DNA of 64,000 bases from Pseudophaeobacter arcticus DSM 23566. Lineage in GTDB: Bacteria > Pseudomonadota > Alphaproteobacteria > Rhodobacterales > Rhodobacteraceae. The stretch lies in assembly GCF_000473205.1 (NCBI RefSeq), contig NZ_AXBF01000005.1, positions 124,001 to 188,000 of the forward strand, given 5' to 3'. The position numbers and the translations under genes were made by a program. Numbering within the stretch: the stretch's first letter is position 1; each line of letters starts with the position of its first letter. The notes beneath the pieces are model-generated. The model was not told the DNA's origin. It did no database searches and was given only the letters and a program-made list of their open reading frames with translations. Of this stretch, positions 1-8,353 are shown piece after piece.

Positions 1-1044
1 GACGCCTTGCAGCAACTTGATTCCGTTGATGTGGTCGCCCTCGACAAAACAGGCACGGTGACCGAGGGGCGACCTGCACTGACCGACCTGGTGCTGGCGG
101 AAGGGTTTGATCGTCCAACGACGCTTTCGAAGATCGCCGCCGTGGAGTCGCTCTCCGAGCATCCTGTCGCGGACGCGATCGTGCGCGCAGCCCGGGCCGA
201 GGGCGCACCTCTTGTGGGGGCCGAAGGCTTTCAATCGGTCACCGGTTACGGCGTGCGCGCCTTGGTCGAAGATGTGGAGGTATTGGTTGGGGCCGACCGA
301 TACATGGCGCGGCAAGGCGTTGACGTCTCGGCGTTGGCACAAGAGGAAACGAATATCGCAAGCAAGGGCCGGACGGCGCTTTACGCTGCCATAGATGGAC
401 GTGTCGCCGCCGTGATCGGCGTTGCCGACCCGGTCAAACCGGCAAGCCGCGCAGCCATCGCAGCGCTGCACGAAAAGGGTCTTGCGGTTGCGATGATCAC
501 AGGGGACAAACGCGAAACCGCCGAAGCCATCGCCCGCGAAACCGGCATTGATCACGTCGTCGCGGGCGTTCTGCCAGACGGCAAGGTCGCGGCGCTCGAT
601 ACGTTGCGTGAGGGCGGCAAGCGCATCGCCTTTGTCGGCGACGGTATCAATGACGCCCCGGCGCTGGCGCATGCCGATGTGGGTATCGCCATTGGCACCG
701 GCACCGATGTGGCCATCGAGTCCGCGGATGTCGTCCTGATGTCCGGCGATTTGCGCGGCGTGGTGAATGCCTTCGAGGTGTCCCGCCGGACCATGCGCAA
801 CATCCGGCAGAACCTGTTCTGGGCCTTTGCCTACAATGTCGCGCTGATTCCGGTCGCCGCCGGGGTGCTTTATCCCGCCTTTGGGCTGCTCCTGTCACCA
901 ATTCTCGCGGCGGGCGCGATGGCTTTGTCCTCGGTGTTCGTTCTGACCAATGCCCTGCGCCTGCGAGGCATCGCGCCGGCGATGGACGAGCAGCGCGCAA
1001 TCCCGGCAGAGATGGCAGCCGCCACTCCTGCTCCAGCAGAATAA
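1..1044 (+). CDS. copA: Cu+-exporting P1B-type ATPase, C-terminal part (5' end outside window)
   Basis: This is the cytoplasmic and C-terminal part of a heavy-metal P-type ATPase that expels Cu+ (or Ag+) from the cytoplasm at the cost of ATP. The reading frame is open from base 1, so the N-terminal metal-binding and first membrane segments lie outside the window. The phosphorylation motif DKTGT is at about residue 15 of the visible part, followed by the P1B-specific SEHP motif and the hinge [10 protein letters not shown]. The last two membrane segments carry AYN and MALSS, the YN and MxxSS signature of the Cu+ subgroup P1B-1. It ends 12 bases before the cueR-like gene, so the two are probably co-transcribed and the ATPase is a target of that regulator. 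A second, complete copper ATPase lies at 9845-12190. Confidence 0.93.
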   Translation, partial: DALQQLDSVDVVALDKTGTVTEGRPALTDLVLAEGFDRPTTLSKIAAVESLSEHPVADAIVRAARAEGAPLVGAEGFQSVTGYGVRALVEDVEVLVGADRYMARQGVDVSALAQEETNIASKGRTALYAAIDGRVAAVIGVADPVKPASRAAIAALHEKGLAVAMITGDKRETAEAIARETGIDHVVAGVLPDGKVAALDTLREGGKRIAFVGDGINDAPALAHADVGIAIGTGTDVAIESADVVLMSGDLRGVVNAFEVSRRTMRNIRQNLFWAFAYNVALIPVAAGVLYPAFGLLLSPILAAGAMALSSVFVLTNALRLRGIAPAMDEQRAIPAEMAAATPAPAE

Positions 1045-1056
1045 CGGAGGTCCGAC

Positions 1057-1455
1057 ATGAACATCGGAGACGTTGCCCGACAATCGGGTGTGCCCCCAAA
1101 AACAATCCGCTACTACGAGGACATCGGGCTGATCCGCCCGAACCGTAGCGAGAACGGCTATCGCGCGTTCACCGAGAACCACGTTCACAAGCTGGCGTTT
1201 CTGGGTCGCGCACGGGCCTTGGGGTTCACCATCGAAGATTGCAGGACGCTTCTGGCTCTCTACGAGGATGAAAACCGCGAAAGCGTTCAGGTGAAGGCGG
1301 TGGCGGAAGAGCATCTTCGCCAGATCGAGGAAAAGATCGAGAAGCTGCAATCCATGAGAACGACGCTTACCGAACTTGTGGAGAAATGTGCCGGGGATCA
1401 TCGTCCGGATTGTCCGATCCTCGCAGATCTCTCACCTATACGAATGTCCGAATGA
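1057..1455 (+). CDS. cueR: CueR-type MerR-family copper-responsive regulator
   Basis: This 132-residue activator of the MerR family senses cytoplasmic Cu+ or Ag+ and distorts promoters with a 19-base spacer. The N-terminal winged helix-turn-helix has the family IRYYEDIGL motif at residues 17-25. The metal loop has C111 and C119 around AGDHRPD, matching the two-cysteine site of CueR, and residue 76 is serine where divalent-metal sensors have cysteine, which argues for a monovalent ion. The start is an ATG with a ggagg ribosome site 6 bases upstream. The gene follows the copper ATPase by 12 bases. A likely target promoter is visible at 9785-9815 in front of the second copper ATPase. Confidence 0.92.
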   Translation: MNIGDVARQSGVPPKTIRYYEDIGLIRPNRSENGYRAFTENHVHKLAFLGRARALGFTIEDCRTLLALYEDENRESVQVKAVAEEHLRQIEEKIEKLQSMRTTLTELVEKCAGDHRPDCPILADLSPIRMSE

Positions 1456-1476
1456 ACGGGGCCGGTTCGGCGCGAT

Positions 1477-2241
1477 TCAGAACCAGATTGCGCGGACCGG
1501 CATCCAGATACCCATGAAGATCATCATCAGGTTTTCCGTCAGCGAAATGAACCCCAGCCGGACGGAACTGTCACCGCCGACGCAGGCGCATTTCAGCTCT
1601 CTCTTGTCGATATAAACAGCCTTGAAAACGCTGACAGCACCAACCGTGCCGATAAACAAGGCGACAGGCGCCGAGAGCCACAGCAGCGCGCCGGCAGTCA
1701 TCAGGATACCTGCCAACGCTTCGCCGAACGGGTAGACCTTGCCGTATCGCACCCATTTGCGCGCCAGCAGGTCGTAATTGAGGAACATCGTCGAGAACCC
1801 TTCGACATCCTGCAATTTCTGGATCGCGAGAATGGTCATGGACAGCGAAATGAACCATTCGAACCCGCGCAAGGTGAGAACCGACCCGTACTGGTGCCAC
1901 GACAGGCCCAGTGCCAACAGCGCGGCGACGGAAAAGATCGCAATGACCGGCTGGTAGGTCGTGTCGCTTTGCTCTTCCTCGGGTGGGTCGATGTCGAAGA
2001 ACACCCTGAGATCATCGTAGCCGCCGATCCGTTCTCCGCCGATGAAGGTCTGCGGCGTCGTCTCGACACCGTGCTTCTCCATGAAAGCATCGGTGTCTTC
2101 ACGGGTCTCAAGCGGATGGTCTTCCACCTCGAAGCCTTGCCGCTCCAGCAGGTCTTTCGATTTCAGACCGTAGGGGCAGACATGGCCCGGCATGACCATG
2201 CGATAAAGTTGCGCGGATTTGCTGTCTGTGTCGCGGGGCAT
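1477..2241 (-). CDS. Glutaredoxin domain fused to MauE/DoxX-like membrane domain
   Basis: This 254-residue protein joins a glutaredoxin-like domain (residues about 10-85, active-site motif CPYG, and the TTPQTF segment that holds the cis-proline) to a four-helix membrane domain resembling MauE/DoxX proteins (from about residue 95). Near the end of the membrane part is a CACVGG motif typical of the MauE-like group. Such fusions are thought to pass reducing equivalents across or within the inner membrane; the exact partner is not known. The ATG has an aaggaggaaagg-type ribosome site just upstream. It lies 12 bases after the DUF305 gene on the same strand, so both form an operon divergent from the L,D-transpeptidase gene. 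A role in thiol repair during copper stress is inferred from context. Confidence 0.82.
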   Translation of the reverse strand: MPRDTDSKSAQLYRMVMPGHVCPYGLKSKDLLERQGFEVEDHPLETREDTDAFMEKHGVETTPQTFIGGERIGGYDDLRVFFDIDPPEEEQSDTTYQPVIAIFSVAALLALGLSWHQYGSVLTLRGFEWFISLSMTILAIQKLQDVEGFSTMFLNYDLLARKWVRYGKVYPFGEALAGILMTAGALLWLSAPVALFIGTVGAVSVFKAVYIDKRELKCACVGGDSSVRLGFISLTENLMMIFMGIWMPVRAIWF

Positions 2242-2253
2242 GTCCTTTCCTCC

Positions 2254-3090
2254 TTATCCGCTGCACGTAAATTGACCACGGAACCCGGCTTCGTAGTCGG
2301 TTCCCGCGCTGACGATTAGATCGGTCAGGTCACCATCTGTCTCTGCGATGCGGGCCGACAGCGGGCCTTCAGAAAATGCATTTTCGCCCTGCGCATTCAG
2401 GCGCACCAGATCACCGCTGATCTTCATTGCGGCGGCAAACCCTTCGCCGGTTTCACCAGTCACCAGTACAGCCGGACTGTCCGAGGTGTAAGCAAAGCGG
2501 CAATTTCCGCCATTCGGGAACACCGCAGCGATTTCGTCTTCCGTCAGAAACTCGGGATCGACTTTCGACACGACCTCCGTTTGAAGCGCCTGTTGCGCAT
2601 TCACGACCTGTGGCGGCGGTTCGGTCGGCGTGGCCGATGCCTCGCCGTTTGCTTCAATATCAGCAATTAGGTAGCGCATTTCGGCGATTTCCTTGTCCTG
2701 CGCATAGATGATGTCGTCTGCCAGCCCCCGGACGCGCGGGTCGGTGATCTCGGCACGAGTCGACGTCATGATGGCGATCGAATGGTGCGGGATCATGGCG
2801 CGCATGTAGGACCTGTCCTGCACCGTGAATTGCCCGCGTACCGGCCAGAGGCTTGCCGCAAAGACAAGAATGGCGCCTACGAAGATCGCGATGTTGACCT
2901 TGGTGTTCTGATACATGGACAACATGCACGCCAACATGATCACGGCCATGGTCGCCCCCATCAGGATGGCCATGTAAAGGCGTGTCTCCGAAAAGAAGAT
3001 ATGGCCCCAAAGATAGGTGTTCAGGTACATCAGAACGAACATGACCACGGTCGATGTTCCGATCATCATAAAGAATCGTGAGTAGTGCAT
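2254..3090 (-). CDS. DUF305 membrane-anchored copper-associated protein
   Basis: This 278-residue protein has three membrane helices in the first about 90 residues and then a periplasmic DUF305 helical domain with the conserved MIPHHSIAIM motif near residue 105. DUF305 proteins often sit in copper and other metal resistance clusters and are rich in His and Met, but their activity is not established. The C-terminal 100 residues, with a cysteine pair far apart (NCRF and FTCSG), form an additional domain that I do not recognise. The ATG has a strong aaggagg site (3100-3107 on the plus-strand numbering). It is the first gene of an operon with the glutaredoxin fusion, divergent from the gene at 3270, and the two directions share the palindrome at 3132-3143. 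Confidence 0.8.
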   Translation of the reverse strand: MHYSRFFMMIGTSTVVMFVLMYLNTYLWGHIFFSETRLYMAILMGATMAVIMLACMLSMYQNTKVNIAIFVGAILVFAASLWPVRGQFTVQDRSYMRAMIPHHSIAIMTSTRAEITDPRVRGLADDIIYAQDKEIAEMRYLIADIEANGEASATPTEPPPQVVNAQQALQTEVVSKVDPEFLTEDEIAAVFPNGGNCRFAYTSDSPAVLVTGETGEGFAAAMKISGDLVRLNAQGENAFSEGPLSARIAETDGDLTDLIVSAGTDYEAGFRGQFTCSG

Positions 3091-3131
3091 TTCCAGTCAC
3101 CTCCTTGCAGTTCTTTGTAAAAGAAGAACAT

Positions 3132-3143
3132 TCCAGCGCTGGA
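3132..3143. promoter_or_regulatory. 12-bp perfect palindrome in divergent promoter region
   Basis: TCCAGCGCTGGA is a perfect palindrome lying between the DUF305 operon (leftward) and the Tat L,D-transpeptidase gene (rightward). A near-identical palindrome, TCCTGCGCAGGA, is at 14839-14850 upstream of another copper operon. The pair suggests an operator shared by the copper genes. No protein binding can be shown from sequence alone. Confidence 0.4.
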
Positions 3144-3269
3144 GAGTTCCAAAAGCGCGAATTTTCGTGGTTTCAAGGCAACAAAGGCGCGTCGTTTGCC
3201 CCGGTTCACGGCTTCTTTTCTTTGCCCCTGGCGCGCACTGAATTTTCATGGGTCCGAGGAGATCGCGCC

Positions 3270-3851
3270 ATGCAGAATTTCACGAGACGAGAATTGATTT
3301 GTGCCGGAGCGTTGGGTTGCTTCCTGCCGACAACTGCCTGGGCCCACAAAGTCAAATTGCCCGAACGGTTCGAACCGCAATTGATAAACACCCGTCGTGA
3401 TGACTGGATGAACGGGGACATCCACGTCGTTCCTGACGATTTTTTCCTCTATTTCATGCTCGAGGACGGGATGGCGATCCGCTACGGGGTCGGAGTAGGG
3501 CGCAAAGGTTTGTACGAACCCGGAGAGTTCACCGTGGATCGCAAGGCCAAATGGCCATGGTGGCGACCGACGAACGCTATGATCCGGCGCGAGCCACATA
3601 AGTACGCGAAGTACAAGGATGGGCTGAAAGGCGGGCCAAACAACCCGCTTGGGGCCCGCGCGCTCTATCTCCATGATGATGACGGACGCGATACCTATCT
3701 TCGCATTCACGGAACGAACGCCCCGGAGACAATTGGGTCGGCCGTGTCGAATGGATGCGCGCGATTGACGAATGAGCATGTGAAGGATCTGTACGATCGC
3801 GTTGAAATCGGCGCTCGCGTCTTTCTGTATCCCAAAGTGACAACGGCGTGA
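3270..3851 (+). CDS. Tat-exported L,D-transpeptidase (YkuD family), copy 1
   Basis: This 193-residue secreted enzyme has a YkuD catalytic domain with the signature HGTNAPETIG and SNGCARL; the cysteine of SNGC is the nucleophile that makes 3-3 cross-links in peptidoglycan or attaches proteins to it. The ATG at 3270 was chosen because it follows a gaggag site and opens a Tat-like signal (FTRRELICAG, then a hydrophobic stretch and AWA cleavage site). An upstream in-frame extension to 3078 lacks such features. A second, diverged copy lies at 5908-6573. Copper ions inhibit L,D-transpeptidases in enteric bacteria through this cysteine, so an extra exported copy in a copper island may restore cross-linking under copper stress; this is inference. 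Confidence 0.88.
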   Translation: MQNFTRRELICAGALGCFLPTTAWAHKVKLPERFEPQLINTRRDDWMNGDIHVVPDDFFLYFMLEDGMAIRYGVGVGRKGLYEPGEFTVDRKAKWPWWRPTNAMIRREPHKYAKYKDGLKGGPNNPLGARALYLHDDDGRDTYLRIHGTNAPETIGSAVSNGCARLTNEHVKDLYDRVEIGARVFLYPKVTTA

Positions 3852-3934
3852 GGGGTGCTCTGTCGCCTTGAAGTTCCTCCACCGGAAATGGCACAAGCAC
3901 AGCAGTTGGCGAAAGCCAGTCCATCATTCATGAG

Positions 3935-5239
3935 GTGACGGAATTGTCTTTGAGCCGGAGGTCTTTCCTTGGCGGGATGACCGTTGCACTGGCTGGCACT
4001 CACTTGCCAGCAGCGACACCCGAGTTGATCCTCGCACCCCAATCGATAAAGGCGCGCCTTGCTGGGTACGACGTGTCGATGTTGGGCTTCAACGGTGGTC
4101 TGCCGGGCCCTGAAATCAGAATGCGACAAGGACAAACCGCCCGCATTACCCTCGACAACCGATTGGAGGAGGGCGCTCTTGTTCACTGGCATGGGTTGCG
4201 GGTTCCAAATCGGATGGATGGTGTCAACGTTCTCACTCAGGATGTGGTCATTCCGGGCGACTCATATCGTTATCAATTCGGCGTCCCGGATGCCGGCACG
4301 TATTGGTATCACTCCCATTACCTGTCTTACGATCAGGTCAGTCGCGGCCTTTTCGGCGCCTTCATCGTCGAGGAGCAAAATGCGCCGGCTGTCGACCATG
4401 ATATTGTTGTTCAATTCTTCGATCTCCTGCTGGATATGTCTGGACAGTACGACGAAGCATTCAACGCGGCCCATTTTACGACCGAGGGCCGTATCGGCAA
4501 TATTGCCACGGCGCTTGTTTCCAATGGAACCAGCAAGAATGTGAGACAAGGCGACCGCCTGCGTTTGCGCCTGATAAATCCCTCTATCGACAGGGTTTAC
4601 CGTGTCGGGCTGGACGGTCTGGCAGGCAAGATCGTTGCACTGGATGGTATGCCCCTGGCGCATCCACGGACGCTCGAACCGATCCTTCTCGCTCCGGGGC
4701 AAAGATGCGATGTGATCGGTGATGCGACCGGGCCGATCCGATTCGACGACAGCTTTGGAGAGCGGACGTTGAGCCTCGGCGAAATCGCTGTTTCCGGTTC
4801 TCGTGAGCCTGCGAAAGTGCCCATCACCGCGTTGCCCGCCAACCGAATGCCCGCCCCGCAAGACCCCGGCCAAACCGCGGAGCTGGTGCTCCAGGGAGGT
4901 GCGGGAAGCGCGTCCCATAACGGCACCGGAACATGGGCGCTCAATGACGTATCTGGACTGCCTCGAACCCCTTTCCTATCCGTCGCGCAGGGGACGACCG
5001 TGCGCATTTCAATCCGCAACGAAACCGGGTTTCCACACGTCATGCATCTGCATGGCCACCATTTCTGGGAACTCGATGCGGCGGGGGAAGCCGGTCCATA
5101 CCGGGACTCGACCTTCCTGGATATCGGCGAGACGCGGGAAATTCTCGTCGTCCTGGACAATCCGGGATCGTGGATGCTGCATTGCCACATGTTGAGCCAC
5201 CAAGCCGACGGTATGGCAACGTGGATCAGAGTCGGCTGA
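3935..5239 (+). CDS. Tat-exported multicopper oxidase (CueO/SufI type)
   Basis: This 434-residue periplasmic oxidase probably converts Cu+ to the less toxic Cu2+, reducing oxygen to water. It starts with a Tat signal (SLSRRSFLGG). All four copper ligand clusters are present: HWHG and HSH in the N-terminal cupredoxin domain, and HLHGHHFWE and HCHMLSHQADGM at the C terminus, the latter with the type 1 copper Cys, His and Met. The start is a GTG at 3935; a TTG at 3944 is a less supported alternative. It lies 83 bases after the first L,D-transpeptidase gene and is followed by dsbB. Its second cousin at 17076-18434 is only distantly similar, so the island encodes two kinds of multicopper oxidase. 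Confidence 0.92.
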   Translation: MTELSLSRRSFLGGMTVALAGTHLPAATPELILAPQSIKARLAGYDVSMLGFNGGLPGPEIRMRQGQTARITLDNRLEEGALVHWHGLRVPNRMDGVNVLTQDVVIPGDSYRYQFGVPDAGTYWYHSHYLSYDQVSRGLFGAFIVEEQNAPAVDHDIVVQFFDLLLDMSGQYDEAFNAAHFTTEGRIGNIATALVSNGTSKNVRQGDRLRLRLINPSIDRVYRVGLDGLAGKIVALDGMPLAHPRTLEPILLAPGQRCDVIGDATGPIRFDDSFGERTLSLGEIAVSGSREPAKVPITALPANRMPAPQDPGQTAELVLQGGAGSASHNGTGTWALNDVSGLPRTPFLSVAQGTTVRISIRNETGFPHVMHLHGHHFWELDAAGEAGPYRDSTFLDIGETREILVVLDNPGSWMLHCHMLSHQADGMATWIRVG

Positions 5240-5352
5240 GGGTCGAGACGGATACATACCGTTACAAATCTCTGAATGATAACAGGCCTTTTGCCGTCTA
5301 CGTAACCTGACAAGCGAGAAACAGGTCCATCGATTGCCAACGGGAGCGTTCA

Positions 5353-5865
5353 TTGACCCTGACACCAAAATCTCTCGGCATGACTGCGGCGGCAGGATCA
5401 GCCGCCTTGCTGTTAGGGGCCTTCGTTTTCCAGGCTCTTGGGTACGCGCCGTGCGCAATGTGCATCTGGCAACGCTACCCACACGCAATCGCCATTGGAA
5501 TGGGCGCTCTGTTGCTCTTTGCTCTGCCGATTTTGCCAATCCTGATAATCGGTGCCCTGTCGGCACTCAGCACATCCGCGTTGGGAATGTTTCATACCGG
5601 GGTCGAGCGCGGCTGGTGGGAGGGACCGACTTCTTGCACGGGATCCGGCCTCGATGTTTCGCAAATGTCGGTATCGGAATTACTGCCCTCTGCCAGTTCA
5701 AATGCGTCCACTCTTGTTCTGTGCAATGAGGTTGTCTGGGAATTTCTGACGTTGTCCATGGCGAGTTGGAACGCGATCCTAAGCGGTGTCCTTGCTTGCC
5801 TCTGGTTGGTCGCGATCGGAAGACATCAAAAGGTTCGGTGGCATGGGGTCGCGGACGTTTCTTGA
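5353..5865 (+). CDS. dsbB: Disulfide bond formation protein DsbB
   Basis: This 170-residue inner-membrane protein with four predicted helices fits DsbB, which reoxidises the periplasmic oxidase DsbA and hands electrons to quinone. The first periplasmic loop carries the CAMC pair just after a helix ending in GYAPCAMC, and the second loop has the cysteine pair in SCTGSG and LVLCNE. The start is a TTG with cgggag 6 bases upstream. No dsbA gene is seen nearby, so it would work with a chromosomal partner. Its presence between a copper oxidase and an L,D-transpeptidase suggests protection of periplasmic thiols from copper-driven misoxidation; this is inferred from context. Confidence 0.88.
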   Translation: MTLTPKSLGMTAAAGSAALLLGAFVFQALGYAPCAMCIWQRYPHAIAIGMGALLLFALPILPILIIGALSALSTSALGMFHTGVERGWWEGPTSCTGSGLDVSQMSVSELLPSASSNASTLVLCNEVVWEFLTLSMASWNAILSGVLACLWLVAIGRHQKVRWHGVADVS

Positions 5866-5907
5866 ATCGTCCCGCATTCATCGAAAACAAACAAAGGGCT
5901 TCGCTTC

Positions 5908-6573
5908 ATGGTTACAAGACGACACTTCCTTGCACTTTCCGGCTCGCTGTTTTCAGCGTCTCTGAGTTCGCCAGCATTCGCTAAGACCTGGCCGTCAACA
6001 GCCGAAAAAGCAGCTTGGGATGCGCAGATCACGCCCGCCAACTATGACCCGGCAACAACCAACCCATGGGGGCTGCATCCCAGGCTGCTGCCGCAACGCG
6101 TTTTGGCGAATGACGGTTTGCGCCCGGGTGACATTCACGTCGATGCGATCGCGCGCTATCTGTACCATATCGAGGAAGGTGGCACCGCGATGCGATACGG
6201 GGTGGCGATTGCCAAGGGCGATCTCTATGAACCCGGCACCTATACGATCCGCCGAAAGGTCGAATGGCCGCACTGGACGCCAACGCAGTCAATGATCGAA
6301 CGCGATCCGGAGGCTTACGAGCGGTTTGCCGACGGTATGGAGCCCGGCCCCAACAATGCCTTGGGCAGCAGGGCTTTGTATCTATTCGTCGGAGATCGGG
6401 ATACGTACCTTCGAATTCACGGAACGCCGAGCCCTCGCAGCATTGGCGGCCGGGCCAGTTCGGGATGCGTGCGCATGGTGATGGCCCACATCAATGATCT
6501 CTATCCGAATGTCGCTGTCGGATCGACGGCGTTCCTTTACTCGGCCGAAGACAGCGTTACCGCTCGAAGCTAA
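5908..6573 (+). CDS. Exported L,D-transpeptidase (YkuD family), copy 2
   Basis: This 221-residue protein is the second YkuD enzyme of the island. It has an N-terminal export signal starting MVTRRHFLAL, ending in a PAFA cleavage site, and a catalytic domain with IHGTPSPRSIGG and ASSGCVRM, the nucleophile cysteine being in SSGC. It shares with copy 1 the segments RYGV, LYEPG, the GPNN-LGSRALYL block and DTYLRIHGT, so both descend from one ancestor but are clearly diverged. It has about 30 more residues before the catalytic domain than copy 1. It follows dsbB by 42 bases on the same strand and could be the last gene of that transcript. Confidence 0.88.
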   Translation: MVTRRHFLALSGSLFSASLSSPAFAKTWPSTAEKAAWDAQITPANYDPATTNPWGLHPRLLPQRVLANDGLRPGDIHVDAIARYLYHIEEGGTAMRYGVAIAKGDLYEPGTYTIRRKVEWPHWTPTQSMIERDPEAYERFADGMEPGPNNALGSRALYLFVGDRDTYLRIHGTPSPRSIGGRASSGCVRMVMAHINDLYPNVAVGSTAFLYSAEDSVTARS

Positions 6574-6649
6574 CCTATTGCATCTTTGGCTCACACGCCG
6601 AGGACAGCGTCGTGCAGGGACATCTTCCAATGAATTGTTGGACGAACAC

Positions 6650-7279
6650 TCACGGCTGTGTCGCAAGTGAACTTTCGAACTGTGCGATCGCTACGGATTT
6701 GTCGTCCTCATCGTTCTCGAACAGCTTTGTGGTTCGCACGCCCGGCAACTTGCCAAAATCCGCCATCAGGCGCTTTGGAAAAAATGTGCGTCCGATGGAT
6801 TCAAATCCTGGTAATTGTCTGAGTACCGCGGAGGTACTGGCACTACAAAAACCGGAAGCGGCTGGGCCGCTGGCAATTGCAAGGCGCAAAGCCTGCTCCG
6901 CGACTTCGGGAGACACATCGATCTCTTGTATGACGACATGGTAGGTCTCGCGAGCATGAGCCCGCGCATAAAAATCGGCCACTTGTGGAGTAATGCCATA
7001 AAGCACATCTCCCCGTTCCGGTACAGCGCTCAGCCGGACCGTTCCTGCCGGATCGAAGATAACACGCTGCGACCCATTAATCATGACGCTGCTATGCGCA
7101 CCCGCCCCGGACCTGTTGTTGATCATGGTGTACAACGTCAGCGCGGCCGGTCCATCGTGACGGTAGGATGCGCTACTGATGACTTCGGCTGAAGCATCCG
7201 GGCGCATGTCGTTTCCTGCACCGCACCCCGCCAAAATTACCAAGGTTAGAACTGAGAAAATGCGGTTCAAAAAGAGCAC
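6650..7279 (-). CDS. Lipoprotein with possible papain-like (permuted NlpC/P60) fold
   Basis: This 209-residue protein has a lipoprotein signal (VLTLVILAGC), so it would be anchored to a membrane by the cysteine. The start chosen is the GTG at 7279, because an aggagg ribosome site lies 7 bases upstream; an ATG 18 bases further up would place that site inside the gene. The mature part has a His in GAHSSVMI early and a Cys in GFCSAST late, an order seen in circularly permuted NlpC/P60 cysteine peptidases, but the similarity is weak and I do not recognise the family with certainty. It is transcribed convergently with the second L,D-transpeptidase and divergently from the Met-rich EF-hand gene. 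Confidence 0.65.
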   Translation of the reverse strand: MLFLNRIFSVLTLVILAGCGAGNDMRPDASAEVISSASYRHDGPAALTLYTMINNRSGAGAHSSVMINGSQRVIFDPAGTVRLSAVPERGDVLYGITPQVADFYARAHARETYHVVIQEIDVSPEVAEQALRLAIASGPAASGFCSASTSAVLRQLPGFESIGRTFFPKRLMADFGKLPGVRTTKLFENDEDDKSVAIAQFESSLATQP

Positions 7280-7604
7280 CCTGCAGCCTCCTGCCATGGG
7301 TTGAATGATTGAATTTTCGGGATATTCAGGGCCTCTAGCAATCTCGACATCAACTCTTCCGGATTTCACCTCTACCGAAACATGGGTTCGGTTTCGGTTG
7401 GTATACGGATCCTCGACACCTTTTTTTCTGGATATCGCATGTTTCAGATGAAGAGGAGCGTTCGCCCCGAATTGATTTGTCGCAATTTGTAACAGACCCC
7501 GCCTTTGTGACCTCGCGATACAAAACACCGGCTCGCGTGGCATTCCGCATCTGCAGGTGCCCCCCATATGCTGGGTATCGCAACACTGACACGAGGTGAT
7601 CGAA
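7280..7604. other. Divergent intergenic region, no gene seen
   Basis: This 325-base stretch separates the lipoprotein gene (leftward) from the EF-hand gene (rightward) and must carry their promoters. I see no convincing coding sequence and no clear MerR-type operator in it. The lower GC of its middle part compared with the flanking genes fits a regulatory region. Confidence 0.5.
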
Positions 7605-8213
7605 ATGAAACGCAACACTTTACTCGCTGCAATGACCCTGGCTGCAACCGCCCTTGGCGGTGCCGCATTCGCGGACGCCAACCACGGGCGTGGGGGACAA
7701 TTTGGCGCCCAGAGCGGACCAGGCATGATGCAGAACGGTGGTCCCGGTATGATGGGGAACATGGGCGGAATGATGGACATGATGAAGCGCATGCACGGAA
7801 ACATGATGGGCGCAGGCATGATGGGCGCAGGCATGGGCAGTGGTATGATGAGCCCAGGCATGGCTGGCGGCATGATGCAAATGTTCGACACTGATGGAGA
7901 CGGCACAACGACGCCGGAAGAAATGCGCACGCAGCTGCAGGCCAAGCTTTCCGAGTTTGACAGCGACGGGGATGGAAGCCTCTCGATTACCGAGTTTGAA
8001 GCTCTCCACAGCGCGATGATCCGCGAAATGATGGTGGATCGCTTCCAACACCTCGATGCCGATGGCGACGGCGCGGTGACGCCGGAAGAGATGGCCGCTC
8101 CTGCCGATAGGATGGAGCGGATGCAGATGATGCGGTCGAATATGGCAGATGCGCCTGCGCGGCCTGGCAACGGTCAGGGCATGGGCAACGGCTCCATGAT
8201 GCAGGACAACTGA
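7605..8213 (+). CDS. Secreted Met-rich EF-hand protein
   Basis: This 202-residue protein has a signal peptide (first about 22 residues, cleavage after AFA), a Met- and Gly-rich block (about residues 35-90, repeats such as GMM and GAGM) and then three EF-hand loops, DTDGDGTTTPEE, DSDGDGSLSITE and DADGDGAVTPEE. EF-hands bind Ca2+; Met-rich blocks bind Cu+ or Ag+ in periplasmic proteins such as PcoE/SilE. The combination suggests a periplasmic metal sponge, which is inference. The ATG at 7605 was preferred over a GTG 9 bases upstream because of a gagg site at the proper distance. A GC-rich hairpin follows the stop codon. Confidence 0.78.
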   Translation: MKRNTLLAAMTLAATALGGAAFADANHGRGGQFGAQSGPGMMQNGGPGMMGNMGGMMDMMKRMHGNMMGAGMMGAGMGSGMMSPGMAGGMMQMFDTDGDGTTTPEEMRTQLQAKLSEFDSDGDGSLSITEFEALHSAMIREMMVDRFQHLDADGDGAVTPEEMAAPADRMERMQMMRSNMADAPARPGNGQGMGNGSMMQDN

Positions 8214-8219
8214 GCCAAT

Positions 8220-8244
8220 GGGTGCCGGTTTTTTTCCGGCACCC
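8220..8244 (+). terminator. Hairpin after EF-hand gene
   Basis: A perfect 9-base-pair stem (GGGTGCCGG with CCGGCACCC) encloses a loop of seven T residues, 6 bases after the stop codon. The position fits a terminator, though the run of T is in the loop and not after the stem. Confidence 0.6.
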
Positions 8245-8353
8245 GTCCTCACAACCCCAAAACCATTCGCGGTCGGGACATTGAACCGAACCGCGACCTG
8301 AACCGTTTAGCCTCGGTATGCCAACAAATAGAGACACGGAAAGGAAAATTCCC

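Noticed and set aside
3078..3269. 64-codon N-terminal extension of the first L,D-transpeptidase
   Set aside because: It would hide the Tat signal and starts inside the divergent gene. The ATG at 3270 has ribosome site and signal peptide.
7300..8170. Long open frame on the minus strand running across the EF-hand gene into the lipoprotein gene
   Set aside because: It is antisense to the Met-rich repeats and is Met/Ile/Pro-rich for that reason. A good GTG start with ribosome site for the real lipoprotein lies at 7279.
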